A stretch of DNA of 64,000 nt from Foetidibacter luteolus (GCF_009650435.1 NZ_VVIP01000035.1:186001-250000); one strand, 5' to 3'; shown: positions 29,037 to 39,347, numbered from the stretch's first letter. The notes: generated by a model from the sequence alone, not told the origin. Made by a program: numbers and translations.

Positions 29037-29043
29037 GAAATAG

Positions 29044-30192
29044 CTATACAACCGATATTTTGCTTAACCTTTCCACCGCCTGCTGCAGGGTGCTTTCTTT
29101 TTTGGCAAAACAAAAGCGGACCACCTTATCGTCTTTTGCGTTTTTGTAAAACGCCGATACCGGTATGCAGGCAACGCCGTATTCTTTGGTAATGCGGATA
29201 GCAAAATTTTTATCGGCCTCGTTGCTTATTGCGGCGTAGTTATAGCATTGAAAATAACTGCCGTAAGAAGGCAGCGGTGTAAATGGTGTAGCCTGCATCA
29301 ACTGTTGAAAGTAATCCCTTTTTTTCTGAAGGAAGGAACCAAGCCCAAGATAAGCATCTTTATTGCCCAAGTATTGCGCCAATGCCACCTGCTTGGGCGT
29401 ATCGCAGCTAAAGCAGTTAAACTGGTGTACTTTTCTAAACTCTTTCATCAATGGCGCGGATGTTATGCAATAACCAATCTTCCAACCGGTGCAATGATAG
29501 GTTTTGCCAAAAGAGGCGCACACAAAACTCCGCTCCATCAAATCGGGATAGCGCAGCATGCTTTCATGCCGCAGCCCATCAAAAATAAGATGCTCATATA
29601 CTTCATCGCTAATAATATAAATACCTGTATTACTGGTTATGTTCCTCAGCTCTTCTATATCTGCCCGGCTTATAATACTGCCTGTTGGGTTGTGCGGGGA
29701 GTTGATGATGATGGCTTTTGTTTTAGCGTTTATTTTTTCCTTAACCGCAGGCCAGGGTATGCTGTAACCGGGATATTGCAACGGTATCAATACCGCTTTG
29801 GCGCCGTTTACTTCAACATTGGGTACGTAACTATCATAAGCAGGCTCGAACACAATTACTTCATCGCCCGGTTGCAGTATGGTAGTAAGCGCTGTATAAA
29901 TGGCGTATGTGCCGCCTGGGGTTACAGTAATTTGCGCATAAGGGTCAACGGTGTTGTTATACAGGTACAATACTTTTTGCGCAATAGCTTCCAGCAATGC
30001 CGGTAAACCGGCCATGTGGGCATACTGGTTAAAGCCATCCTGCATGGCTTTGGCAACCAGTGCCGTTAATTCTTCGCTCATAGGGAAATCCGGGAAGCCC
30101 TGGCCCAGGTTAATTGCCTTCATCTCCGTGGAAAGCTGGCTCATAACCGTAAAGATGGTGGTACCTATATCCGGAAGTTTGGACTGCAGCAT
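29044..30192 (-). CDS. methionine aminotransferase (class I/II)
   Basis: 382 residues, PLP-dependent fold type I. Most like the YbdL/methionine aminotransferase and kynurenine aminotransferase group, which transaminates methionine and aromatic amino acids. The N-terminus has INLGQGFPDFP; the PLP-contact regions are NSPHNPTGSI and SDEVYEHLIFDG; the Schiff-base lysine is in SFGKTYHCTGWKIGY (about residue 230). The opening SKLPDIGTTIFTVMSQL is typical of the group. It stands alone, so it does not reveal its pathway; methionine salvage is an inference. Confidence 0.88.
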   Translation of the reverse strand: MLQSKLPDIGTTIFTVMSQLSTEMKAINLGQGFPDFPMSEELTALVAKAMQDGFNQYAHMAGLPALLEAIAQKVLYLYNNTVDPYAQITVTPGGTYAIYTALTTILQPGDEVIVFEPAYDSYVPNVEVNGAKAVLIPLQYPGYSIPWPAVKEKINAKTKAIIINSPHNPTGSIISRADIEELRNITSNTGIYIISDEVYEHLIFDGLRHESMLRYPDLMERSFVCASFGKTYHCTGWKIGYCITSAPLMKEFRKVHQFNCFSCDTPKQVALAQYLGNKDAYLGLGSFLQKKRDYFQQLMQATPFTPLPSYGSYFQCYNYAAISNEADKNFAIRITKEYGVACIPVSAFYKNAKDDKVVRFCFAKKESTLQQAVERLSKISVV

Positions 30193-30329
30193 AGCATGTG
30201 TGAATTATTTATGCGCTTAAAGTTAACCCTGCATTTACTTATTCTTTAAAAGACGCACAAAACTAATAGGTACAGCAACAAAATGGCAGAAACCTGCACA
30301 GCAAATATTTACGAAGGAAAAAAATAAAA

Positions 30330-32075
30330 TCAATTAAGCGCCTCATTTCTTATGTGCTTGAAAACTTTAGAGTACAGTTCGTCTGATTTATAGGGCTTGG
30401 GCAGTACGTCGGCAAAACCCGATTGCCTTAGCTTTTTAAGGTCATTCTTGTCTACAAGATTAGCGGTAAACGCAATTACGGGAACATCGTAGTTATTTTC
30501 CCGTATCCATGCCATTACCTGGTGGCCGGATAGTATGGGCAGGTGCAGGTCCAGCAGCAACAGGTGGAACGGCAAGGCGGAGTTTTGCAGCAGCTCCAGC
30601 GCCTCTGCGCCATTGGTAGCTTCAACAACCTGTATATTTTTCTGTACCAGCATTTTGCGGATAATCATCATGTTAATGGAGTTATCCTCTGCAATAAGCA
30701 CCCTGCAATTAAAATTTTCCGGCACCGCAGGCATGGCCGGCGCATGTACAGTGGTGAGTTCGGTTGGTATTTTTCGCGTGTCTTTCTTTAAGGTCAAAGT
30801 AAAATAAAATTTTGTGCCCTCATTTTCCCTGCTTTCAAAATCAATGTAACCACCCATCAGCTCAATTATTTGTTTTGTGATGGATAGCCCCAGGCCGGAA
30901 CTTTGGGTAAATCTTTTTTCGCTGTTTAATAAGTGATTGTATGTTTCAAACACCCGCTTTTTTTGAGATTCGGGTATTCCTATACCGGTATCGGTAACCT
31001 CAAAATGAACGAGGGCTTCCTGTTCGCCCTGGCTTATGCACTTAACTGAAAATTCAACGCTGCCGTTATCGGTATATTTCAAAGCGTTGGATAAAAGGTT
31101 GCTTATTACCTGCATCAGCCTTACATCATCCACGAGGTAAGCCCCTTTATCCAGAAGGGGGTCAAAAACAGGCCTGAAAGCTATGCCTTTCTTTTCAAAA
31201 CCAGGGCTGAAAATTCCATAAACATGGCTTACAATTTCCTTTAAATTTCTTGAAACCGTTTTAATTTCCATCTTTTCCACGCCAAGTTTGCTGTAATCCA
31301 GCAGGTCGTTTACCAGGCTAAGCATGTGAGTAGATGATTGTTTTAAAACCTCTACATATTTTTCTTTCTGCGAGGCCTGCTGTTCGTTTTCCAGCAGCTC
31401 AACAGTGCCGATGATGCCATTAAGCGGTGTACGCAGTTCGTGGCTCATAACTGAAAGAAAGTCTTCTTTTGACTTGGCAGCCTGCTCTGCATATTGCTTT
31501 TGCCGGGCAAGTTCCCGGTTTTGGTTAGTGAGGTAGGTAAAAATAACATACAGAAAAATACACGACAACGTGAAACTGAAGAATGAGTTAAGCCGCAAAA
31601 TAAGATTGATATATTTTTCATCCGGGGCAGATTGTGGGTGCAACGGCGAAAAAATTACCACTGCGCTAATAAACAGCAGGCAGGTTAAGCAGTAAGAAAT
31701 AACATGTTTGCGGGAATAACCTTCCCGCAAAAAATAAATTGATCCTATGGTAAACGGGATGTGGTAAAGAAAAACGCCGGAATGCAGGCCCATGCTTACG
31801 CTTAAGAGCAGCAGTACAATATTCAGCACACTGCGTGATAACAGCCGGGCAGGTTTTGTATACCCTTTATGATACAAATACAACGATGCACCAAGCAGAA
31901 ATGCGGCACAAAAAAGAATAATTTTCTCGTATAAAGAAAAATACCCTGCAACAGAACCAATGGCCAGGTTAACAAAAATGGTTGCCACGCCAAAATATAC
32001 CAAGGTGGAGTAACCAATTTTTTGATTTATGGTATTCAATTTTTGATAAGAATTGGATGTTAATAATGCCGGCAA
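30330..32075 (-). CDS. hybrid sensor histidine kinase / response regulator
   Basis: 581 residues. About six transmembrane helices fill residues 20-185, with only short loops, so the sensing surface is in or near the membrane. A HisKA domain follows, with the phosphorylated His in SVMSHELRTPLNG (about 211). The HATPase domain has NLLSNALKYT, DTGIGIP and GLGLSI. A C-terminal receiver domain (about 455-575) has the acceptor Asp in LLLLDLHLPILSG. No separate output regulator is next door, so it probably passes phosphate on through a phosphotransfer protein elsewhere. Confidence 0.92.
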   Translation of the reverse strand: MPALLTSNSYQKLNTINQKIGYSTLVYFGVATIFVNLAIGSVAGYFSLYEKIILFCAAFLLGASLYLYHKGYTKPARLLSRSVLNIVLLLLSVSMGLHSGVFLYHIPFTIGSIYFLREGYSRKHVISYCLTCLLFISAVVIFSPLHPQSAPDEKYINLILRLNSFFSFTLSCIFLYVIFTYLTNQNRELARQKQYAEQAAKSKEDFLSVMSHELRTPLNGIIGTVELLENEQQASQKEKYVEVLKQSSTHMLSLVNDLLDYSKLGVEKMEIKTVSRNLKEIVSHVYGIFSPGFEKKGIAFRPVFDPLLDKGAYLVDDVRLMQVISNLLSNALKYTDNGSVEFSVKCISQGEQEALVHFEVTDTGIGIPESQKKRVFETYNHLLNSEKRFTQSSGLGLSITKQIIELMGGYIDFESRENEGTKFYFTLTLKKDTRKIPTELTTVHAPAMPAVPENFNCRVLIAEDNSINMMIIRKMLVQKNIQVVEATNGAEALELLQNSALPFHLLLLDLHLPILSGHQVMAWIRENNYDVPVIAFTANLVDKNDLKKLRQSGFADVLPKPYKSDELYSKVFKHIRNEALN

Positions 32076-32243
32076 GCATTACGGGGTTACAATGCTATCC
32101 TTCTTTTTGCAGCCGCACCGTCTTGCAATTTATTTCATTATTTATTATTTATGCCGGATTAGCTAAAACTTTTTTGCCATTACGCCAAGGCGGCGGCAAC
32201 ATTTGTGTCATCACGGCAATTGCATTTTAGTGTAATACGATCT

Positions 32244-32402
32244 TTTTGGGGGCAGCCCCGGGCCGGGAAGAACTGCATTCGGAATCTTCATCAAAGCAAC
32301 GTTTAATTGTTTTGACAAAGTTTGTCCTCATACTCCGGCACAAAAGTCCTGACGCCATTGCCTCACCGGGCCCACCGCTGCAACCCCTCACCCGCTGGCA
32401 GC
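32244..32402 (-). repeat. family B repeat, long-form copy B5
   Basis: Keeps GGGTGAGGGGTTGCAGCGG and GTGCCGGAGTATGAG but then has an inserted module including GTTGCTTTGATGAAG and GAATGCAGTTCTTCCCGGCC. The same module is in copy B9 at 57837. Lies in the gap between the divergent kinase and helicase genes. Confidence 0.75.
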
Positions 32403-32769
32403 GCCTTTTGCCCATTTGCAGGGCATTTATATGTAGCCGCTATTACATTGCTACCCTGGTTTCCGGTGGTGATTTTAGGCTGGCTACAGCAAAAGGTGGG
32501 AAAAGCCGGGAAGAAATACCATAGCCCAATGGCTGCCGGATTGAAACGGAAAGCCCGCAACCACGAGGAACGAGTGGTGAGGACTTGCAGTGAAAAGCCG
32601 GAACTGCAGCCCGGTAAAGGATAGAAAGCTGAAAGCCCCAAACACTACCGGTTGCTTTATCATTACGAGTGTACTATTTAGCCTCTATGGGTAAGCAATA
32701 CAATCATTACTTAACATTACGTTTTATGCTTAACCTTCTTTTCATTTCATAAACTGGGCATAATTCCTT
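32403..32769. other. intergenic with a family B-like remnant
   Basis: About 32530-32625 reads GGATTGAAACGGAAAGCCCG then ACCACGAGGAACGAGTGGT, a paired hairpin of the type found at the end of family B. A smaller stem GTAGC/GCTAC is near 32435-32451. Long open frames here have no codon or motif support and I do not count them as genes. Confidence 0.45.
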
Positions 32770-32777
32770 TACTTTTG
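32770..32777 (+). promoter_or_regulatory. Bacteroidota -7 box for the helicase gene
   Basis: TACTTTTG, exact TAnnTTTG match, with TTTC 21 bases upstream as a possible -33 element. Implies a 5' leader of roughly 95 bases. Confidence 0.55.
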
Positions 32778-32879
32778 CAGATTGGTCTTTTCTGAACGGT
32801 TATACAGTTTACAGCAGGCCTGTGGCTAAACATCCTGGGACGAACCTGTAAAGCATCCGTTAAAATTTTAAACTGATAC

Positions 32880-35800
32880 ATGGCCTTACCACATCTTGTA
32901 AAATACATTTATAATAACGGCACTGACGAAGTGATAAGAAGAGGGAAAAAAATTCATGCCATCGGCAATGTTGAACTGGTTGAATTTGATGATCTTGTAG
33001 GCTCTGTTACACTACGCGTTAAGGACGATATTTACTCCACTTACTATAAAGTTTACATAAGCAAGTTTAAAGACCCCCGCACATTATCTGTACGTTGCGG
33101 TTGCCCTTATAACCTGGGTGAAATATGCCGGCACGAAGCGGCGGCGCTATTTCAACTGCAGGAAATGCTGGACCGCAACATGCTGGGCGATAAGGAACTG
33201 GAATACGACCAGAAGCATACGGTTGTTAAAATGAAACAGCTTGATTTGAAAATGATTAAGCTGCTTACTGCCCCGGCATCTTTTACCGAAGCAGAGAGTT
33301 ATTTGCGCAGTAACCGCGCCAATATTATTTCCGCAAAGGATGAACGGGTGTATGCTGAACTGGATTTTGACGGCGCACTGCACAAGGTAATGATCCAAAA
33401 AAATGAAGAGCGCAATTTTGATACAAGCTGCGCCTGCGGCAGCGATACCAAGCACCCCCTTTGTGTGCACAAAGCCATACTATTGCTGCAGTTGCTGCAT
33501 AGTTACGGGCCTTTTTATTTTGACAGCATACGCAACTGGGATAAAGAAAAAGACAAACTGCTTTCTCTTTACGGCTACTCCCTGACCGATGACCTTAAAG
33601 GTAAATTTGAATTTACGTATACTGATGGCAAACCTTTTTTACGGGTGCTGGACACTTCCATAAAACGTATTGCCCCATCTGCCACGCCTTTAAGGCCTAA
33701 ACCGGTAGTGCCGCAACAACAGCAGCAGGAAGTGATTGTTGCCGAAGCTGAAGAGGCTGCCAAAACCCAATACAGGATTGGTATTGTGATAAGCTATAAT
33801 GCGCACCAGTATCCATACATACAGGTTGATGCCGTACAGGGGGAAGCAAATGATGACAACACGGGGTTCCTGGGTAAAATAGAAAAGCTTGACCTGGCTA
33901 AGTTTATTAATACAGAGCCCTTGCCAGAAGAAGATAAAGCCTTGATACAGCACCTGCGCAAACTGCTGCCGGGAGAAGTGAGCCGTTATCTTAACAGGAA
34001 CTCTCCATTTAGTGGAATATGGGAAAATATTGTGCAACAACATGATGATGAGTTGCCGGAAGAAACAAGGCACCTGATAATTGAATACCTGCACCCCAAG
34101 TACAAAAAGATATTCAGCGACATGGCAGGCAGCCCATTTGTGTTTTACCTGCCGCAGCGCAAAACATTTACCACGGCCAATCTTGAAAAAGCGGAATTGT
34201 CAAAGCATTTTTTATCGCCGGAATTTGCTGTTAATTATACCGGTACTACGTATGAAATGAGCTGTAATGCCAAACTGCCCGACGGCTTGTTTAGCATTGC
34301 TGAAAATGAGCTTTCAGGGGCATTGCTCTTCCAGGCCCATGACCAGCTTTATTTATGGGACAAGCCGGAAGACATTGTGCTTGCGGAGAAATTTTTGCCC
34401 ACAGGTAAGATAAGCATTGAAGCAGAAGACTGGAACAGGCAGCTAACAGAATTTATTTTACCCCTTACAAAAGAATACAACGTAAACTTTATAAACGTAC
34501 AAAAGGAAGAGATAAAAGATGCCAGGCCGGAAGTAAAGATTTTGCTGAAAGAAAAAGGCGACTACCTGATGCTGCAGCCCATATTTAATTACCAGGGCTA
34601 TGACATAAGGCCATCTGACAAGGAAAAAATTATACTGCCCCTGATGAACAAGTTGCTGGTTATACAGCGCAACATGGAGGCTGAATATGCTTTTACCGAT
34701 AAGATTGCCAACCTGCATTCCAGTTTTATAAGAACGGAAGAAAACAATACCCTTGCGCTAAAAGGAACTGAAGTTTTAAAGAATAACTGGTTCTTTTTGT
34801 TTGTAGATGCCGTAAAGGAAATGAACATACCCGTTTACGGCTTTGATGCGCTGAAAAATTTTCGCTTTAATACTGCCAAGCCAAGCACTAAAATCTACAT
34901 CAGCAGCCATACGGACTGGTTTGACGCCAAGATAGACATACACTTTGGCGACATGAAGGTTACGGTTGCAGATGTAAAAAAGGCGCTGGCCAACAAGCAA
35001 CAATATGTGCAACTGGAAGACGGCACATTTGGTATTTTGCCGGAAGAATGGATACGCAAATATTCACTGTTGTTCAGGGTGGGAGAAGGCAAGGCTTCTC
35101 ACATGAAGCTGAGCAAGTATCACCTGAGCGTTATTGAAGAACTATATGGCCAGCGGGATGAAGAAGAACTGTTCTTTAAGCTGGAAGCCAAGTACGAAAA
35201 CCTTAAGAATTTTCAATCTATACAGCCGGTTGAAGCGCCTGCACACCTGAAGCATATTTTGCGGCCTTACCAGCAATCCGGCTTTCAATGGCTTAATTAC
35301 CTGAGCGAAGTACGCTGGGGGGGCATATTGGCAGATGACATGGGCCTTGGTAAAACCATACAGGCCTTAAGTTTTTTGTACCACATAAAAGATCACCAGG
35401 AAAATTTAAAGGCGCTGGTAGTATGCCCTACCACACTTATGTACAACTGGGAGAATGAAATAAAGAAATTTGCCCCCACATTAAAGTATTACATACACCA
35501 CGGCGGGGCCAGAACGGCGGAAATGATTGTACACCAGAACATAGATGTGATTATTACCACCTACGGAACACTGCGCAGCGACATAAAGCAGTTTGTTGAA
35601 GTTGAGTTTGACTACGTAATTCTTGATGAAAGCCAGGCCATTAAAAACCCGGCCAGCAAGGTAACCAAAGCAGCCTGCCTGCTGAACGCTAAAAACAGGC
35701 TTTGCCTGAGTGGTACACCACTGCAGAACAATACATTCGACATTTTTGCCCAGATGAATTTCCTGAACCCGGGCATGCTGGGCTCAATGGAGTTTTTTAA

Positions 35801-36647
35801 GCAGGAATTTGCCGTGCCCATAGATAAATTTGGCGAAAAGGAACAGAAGGAACACCTGCGCAAACTGCTATACCCATTTATACTGCGGCGTACCAAAGAA
35901 CAGGTAGCCAAAGACCTGCCGGAAAAATCGGAAATGATACTCTTTTGCGAAATGGGCAAAGAGCAGCGGGATATTTACGACGCATACCGCAATGATTACC
36001 GCGATAAGATTTTGGGAGTGGTAGAGCAGCAGGGAGTGGGCAAATCTCAGTTGACGATATTGCAGGGCCTGATGAAGCTAAGGCAGATTTGTGACAGTCC
36101 GGCCATTATGAAGGAAGAAGACAGGTTTCCCAATGTTTCTGTTAAGCTGGAAGAATTAGGCCGGGAGATTACGGAAAACATCAGCGACCATAAAGCACTG
36201 GTATTCTCACAGTTCCTGGGCATGCTGGCCCTGATAAAAGAAAAGCTTACCGAGCTGGGCGTTGATTACGAATATTTTGACGGAAGTACATCCGCCCCGG
36301 ATAGGGAGAAAGCCATACAGCGTTTTCAGAACGAGGAAAACTGCCGTGTGTTTCTCATTTCGCTAAAAGCCGGTGGTGTGGGCTTAAACTTAACCGCCGC
36401 TGATTACGTGTACATAGTTGACCCCTGGTGGAACCCGGCTGTTGAGCAGCAGGCCATTGACCGTACGCACCGTATTGGCCAAACCAAAAACATTTTTGCC
36501 TACCGTATGATCTGTAAAGACACTGTAGAAGATAAAATACTGCAACTGCAGGAGAAAAAACGTTTGCTGGCGGCCGACCTGATAACGGATGACACCGGGT
36601 TTGTGAAGAGCCTTACCAAAGATGATATCGAATATTTATTCAGCTAA
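32880..36647 (+). CDS. SNF2-family DNA helicase/ATPase with two SWIM zinc sites
   Basis: 1255 residues. The C-terminal ~480 residues are a complete SNF2 motor: DDMGLGKTIQ (motif I), VILDESQAIKNP (II), LSGTPLQNN (III), then SLKAGGVGLNLT and QQAIDRTHRIGQT (V, VI). The N-terminal part has a classical SWIM site CGCPYNLGEICRH (about residues 74-86). A second CxC-x8-CxH set, CACGSDTKHPLCVH, lies near residue 185. A long middle region (about 290-770) is of unknown fold. Proteins of this class translocate on duplex DNA and remodel DNA-protein complexes; the target is not known. A Uma2 nuclease gene follows after 17 bases. Confidence 0.9.
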   Translation: MALPHLVKYIYNNGTDEVIRRGKKIHAIGNVELVEFDDLVGSVTLRVKDDIYSTYYKVYISKFKDPRTLSVRCGCPYNLGEICRHEAAALFQLQEMLDRNMLGDKELEYDQKHTVVKMKQLDLKMIKLLTAPASFTEAESYLRSNRANIISAKDERVYAELDFDGALHKVMIQKNEERNFDTSCACGSDTKHPLCVHKAILLLQLLHSYGPFYFDSIRNWDKEKDKLLSLYGYSLTDDLKGKFEFTYTDGKPFLRVLDTSIKRIAPSATPLRPKPVVPQQQQQEVIVAEAEEAAKTQYRIGIVISYNAHQYPYIQVDAVQGEANDDNTGFLGKIEKLDLAKFINTEPLPEEDKALIQHLRKLLPGEVSRYLNRNSPFSGIWENIVQQHDDELPEETRHLIIEYLHPKYKKIFSDMAGSPFVFYLPQRKTFTTANLEKAELSKHFLSPEFAVNYTGTTYEMSCNAKLPDGLFSIAENELSGALLFQAHDQLYLWDKPEDIVLAEKFLPTGKISIEAEDWNRQLTEFILPLTKEYNVNFINVQKEEIKDARPEVKILLKEKGDYLMLQPIFNYQGYDIRPSDKEKIILPLMNKLLVIQRNMEAEYAFTDKIANLHSSFIRTEENNTLALKGTEVLKNNWFFLFVDAVKEMNIPVYGFDALKNFRFNTAKPSTKIYISSHTDWFDAKIDIHFGDMKVTVADVKKALANKQQYVQLEDGTFGILPEEWIRKYSLLFRVGEGKASHMKLSKYHLSVIEELYGQRDEEELFFKLEAKYENLKNFQSIQPVEAPAHLKHILRPYQQSGFQWLNYLSEVRWGGILADDMGLGKTIQALSFLYHIKDHQENLKALVVCPTTLMYNWENEIKKFAPTLKYYIHHGGARTAEMIVHQNIDVIITTYGTLRSDIKQFVEVEFDYVILDESQAIKNPASKVTKAACLLNAKNRLCLSGTPLQNNTFDIFAQMNFLNPGMLGSMEFFKQEFAVPIDKFGEKEQKEHLRKLLYPFILRRTKEQVAKDLPEKSEMILFCEMGKEQRDIYDAYRNDYRDKILGVVEQQGVGKSQLTILQGLMKLRQICDSPAIMKEEDRFPNVSVKLEELGREITENISDHKALVFSQFLGMLALIKEKLTELGVDYEYFDGSTSAPDREKAIQRFQNEENCRVFLISLKAGGVGLNLTAADYVYIVDPWWNPAVEQQAIDRTHRIGQTKNIFAYRMICKDTVEDKILQLQEKKRLLAADLITDDTGFVKSLTKDDIEYLFS

Positions 36648-36664
36648 AATATGTAATTTAGGAT

Positions 36665-37216
36665 ATGCCTTTAATTACAAGAGATATTGAATTAAGTGAG
36701 GAAGAATATATCAGGCTTGAACAGGAGTCTGATATCAGGCATGAGTTTGTAAATGGCAAACTGATTGATATGCCCGGTGAAAGCTTGTTACATAATCACA
36801 TTACGTCCAATATTCTTATTGCGCTTAAGATGCTCCTTAGAGAAAAGGGGTTTTCCGTTTTTATGGAAGGCATAAAGATAAAAGTACCGGTGGAGCCAAA
36901 ATACTATTATCCCGATGTGTTTGTTACGAGGGAACTTTTCTCAGCCAACAGGTTTATTGCCTTCCAGCCTGAGCTTATTGCAGAGGTTCTGTCAGAAAGC
37001 ACCCGCAAATATGATACGGTAGATAAGTTTATCAATTACCAGAAATTTACTTCACTTCAATATTACCTGCTGGTTGAGCCGTCTGTTACGCTGGTGCAAC
37101 TTTTTTACCGCGAAGGGGATGACTGGGAGATGCGCTCCTATACCAACATAACAGACATTGTAAAATTGGATGCCCTGGGCATAGAACTTACCCTTAAAGA
37201 AATTTATGAAGGCTGA
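36665..37216 (+). CDS. Uma2-family restriction endonuclease-like protein
   Basis: 183 residues of the Uma2/DUF820 family, PD-(D/E)XK nuclease fold. The pattern is visible: EQESDIRHEFVNGKLIDMPG at the start, a metal-binding Asp in YYYPDVFVT, and E-x-L in IAEVLSESTRKYD followed by KFINYQ. The family is widespread and mostly uncharacterised. A TAATTTAG sequence in the 17-base gap after the helicase resembles a -7 box, but the short gap suggests co-transcription. A shared DNA-processing role with the helicase is only an inference from position. Confidence 0.85.
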   Translation: MPLITRDIELSEEEYIRLEQESDIRHEFVNGKLIDMPGESLLHNHITSNILIALKMLLREKGFSVFMEGIKIKVPVEPKYYYPDVFVTRELFSANRFIAFQPELIAEVLSESTRKYDTVDKFINYQKFTSLQYYLLVEPSVTLVQLFYREGDDWEMRSYTNITDIVKLDALGIELTLKEIYEG

Positions 37217-37644
37217 CACGATCTCCATTCAGCGTATTAACCCTGACTGTTACCTATAGGTTCGAATTTTCATGTGAAGCTGCCAGGTATTTTTTGGTGG
37301 CCGGCGACATAGCCCTGTGGCATCGCCTGTTGCGCTATTTGCGTGGCAAAGCAGCAAATTGGTAACTACGTTCATCTGCAACAATACTATTCAACTTTTA
37401 TTTAAGCGAAAATTTGAAATGCACCATAGTATGATTACAATTCACCTGAAAGCTTTACCTTTCCTGCCTTGGAAAAAGTAATTTATTAATTCCAGGAAGG
37501 CATTAATACATAACCCCCGTCTATGCAACAAACCGCATACCATACGTTAGCGGTACCGGATTGTTTAAAACTAACCGGGCGTTACTTATTGTATTTAACC
37601 TTTAGTTGTTTGTATAGATTGTTGTAAACTATACCACGCCATTT
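37217..37644. other. intergenic, degenerate family A remnant only
   Basis: Around 37316-37385, CATCGCCTGTTGCG and ACTACGTTCATCTGCAACAA resemble worn family A sequence. I see no gene, terminator or clear promoter in the rest. Confidence 0.4.
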
Positions 37645-38040
37645 ATGAAACCTTTCAATTATTGCTTCTTTTTTTTGTTTGTGCTTTTTGCCGCAGTTCA
37701 ATACAACGATCCCGACCCATACATCTGGGTGCCCATTTATCTCTACAGCGCGGCTTTGTGCTTTTTGGCTGCCCGCAGGCATTTTTATCCTAAAGCTTAT
37801 GCTGTTGGCGTAATAGTGTATGTGCTGTACGCATTATGGCTGTTTTTTGATAAAACCGGCGTACTTGACTGGGCTACTGAGCACAAGGCAGAAAACATAG
37901 CCCAGAGCATGAAAGCTACCAAACCCTGGATAGAGGAAACAAGAGAATTTTTTGGGCTGCTGATACTGATTGCCGTACTGGGATACAACTGGCGTTATTA
38001 CTTAAAAAGAGTAAAAGGAAGCGCAAGGCCAAGCTTATAG
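37645..38040 (+). CDS. TMEM220-family transmembrane protein
   Basis: 131 residues with three to four helices (about 6-22, 28-45, 50-70 and 103-120). The family mark AAVQYNDPDPYIWVPIY is at residues 15-32. TMEM220 proteins occur from bacteria to vertebrates and have no established function. The gene is solitary and points towards a family B repeat and the convergent acyltransferase gene. Confidence 0.85.
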   Translation: MKPFNYCFFFLFVLFAAVQYNDPDPYIWVPIYLYSAALCFLAARRHFYPKAYAVGVIVYVLYALWLFFDKTGVLDWATEHKAENIAQSMKATKPWIEETREFFGLLILIAVLGYNWRYYLKRVKGSARPSL

Positions 38041-38079
38041 TTACAGTACTATCACCTGCCTGCAAAAAAATTACGGAGT

Positions 38080-38195
38080 TTCACCCCGGGTGAGGGATTG
38101 AAGCGGATACCCCGGTGAAGCCATGGCGGCAGGGGCTTGTGCCGGAGTATGAGCGGAAAGCCCGACCCCTTGCGATAGCTTGGGGGCACCCCCTG
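38080..38195 (+). repeat. family B structured repeat, copy B6
   Basis: Short form with GGGTG/CACCC outer stem, CCGGTGAAGCC/GGGGCTTGTGCCGG second stem and CCCC-TTGCGATAGCTT-GGGG terminal hairpin. Between convergent genes. Confidence 0.85.
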
Positions 38196-38228
38196 AAATT
38201 TCCTGGCTTGAGAATGCAGGAACAATGG

Positions 38229-39317
38229 TTAAGAAACCGGCACCCGGCCAACACGCTTCGTAAACCTTGCCTTAATATACCTGTTACAAGGCTTTTCAAC
38301 ATACAGGTAAGAAAAATGGCTTACAACAAGGGTGATAAAAAGTATAAATAATATAAGAACAATACTGTTGTCTATAAACGTGTAACGGCTATTTAAAGTG
38401 GTAACAACGCGGATAACCAGTTGATGAAACATGTAAAAAGAAAAGCTTATTTCACCAAGGTGCACCATGGTTTTGTTAGAGAGCCACTTTGACAAAAAGC
38501 CGGAACTATACGCGAATGCAAGAATGCAAAAAGCCATTGGTAACCAATAATAAGACGAATAACGAAAGCCAGGAAGAACGTGATTATGAAAACGGAAAAA
38601 AACGGCGAGCAATAGTACGGCCGTAACCTCGCATATATTTGCTTTAAGCGGAGAAGAAAACCATGACTGCACACGCCTGCCGCTGTACAACATAAAAATC
38701 AGTATACCGATAATAAAATCCGTTAACCTCAAAAATGGGTTTACATAAAAAAAACGATGATGATCTAACCGCGGGGAAAATGAAATAGCTACCGGTAAAG
38801 CAATTATCAACAAAGCAAAAACCAACAAGCTTTTTTTGTACCGGGCAATAAGGGTTACGATGAATGGAAACAACAGGTAAAAAAACATTTCATTGGATAG
38901 GCTCCAGGAAGGCACATTAAATGCAAAATAAACATCCTGCACAGGTATAAAACTCTGCAGCAATAAGACATGCAATAACAGCTTTAGCAAACCAGGCACA
39001 ATTAAAGGCTGAAATTCTTCCAGCGACATGGGCAAAGCTATCAGCAGGGTTAGCAAATGCAAGGGATAAATGCGTGCAAACCTTGCTATCCAGAATTGCC
39101 GGGCGGTAATTTTTTTTCCGGTTATACCATCCATATAATTAAGTGATAACACAAAACCGCTAAGTATAAAAAAGAAGCCCACGCCAATAAAACCCTCCGA
39201 TGCAACATGGCCAAAAATAACGCCCGATACCCCGGAAAAGTGAACAAACCGTATATGATGCAGGAATACCAGCAATGCAAAAAAGAACCGCAGCGATGTT
39301 AATGGTTTAATAAGCAT
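38229..39317 (-). CDS. acyltransferase family 3 (OafA/YrhL-like)
   Basis: 362 residues with about ten transmembrane helices. Family-3 acyltransferases move acyl groups, mostly acetyl, from the cytoplasm onto sugars of O-antigen, peptidoglycan or other exported glycans. The N-terminus has LTSLRFFFALLVFLHH with the key His pair region, followed by FFILSGFVLSL and RFARIYPLHL, all typical. No glycosyltransferases are nearby, so the acceptor is unknown. It begins about 30 bases left of the terminator of the DinB gene, and is thus transcribed separately. Confidence 0.9.
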   Translation of the reverse strand: MLIKPLTSLRFFFALLVFLHHIRFVHFSGVSGVIFGHVASEGFIGVGFFFILSGFVLSLNYMDGITGKKITARQFWIARFARIYPLHLLTLLIALPMSLEEFQPLIVPGLLKLLLHVLLLQSFIPVQDVYFAFNVPSWSLSNEMFFYLLFPFIVTLIARYKKSLLVFALLIIALPVAISFSPRLDHHRFFYVNPFLRLTDFIIGILIFMLYSGRRVQSWFSSPLKANICEVTAVLLLAVFFRFHNHVLPGFRYSSYYWLPMAFCILAFAYSSGFLSKWLSNKTMVHLGEISFSFYMFHQLVIRVVTTLNSRYTFIDNSIVLILFILFITLVVSHFSYLYVEKPCNRYIKARFTKRVGRVPVS

Positions 39318-39347
39318 ACCGCTTTGATATTGGCCGCGCTGAAGATA

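Noticed and set aside
32322..32624. 100-residue frame in the gap before the helicase gene
   Set aside because: Built from family B long-form and remnant sequence; proline- and lysine-rich with no protein character.
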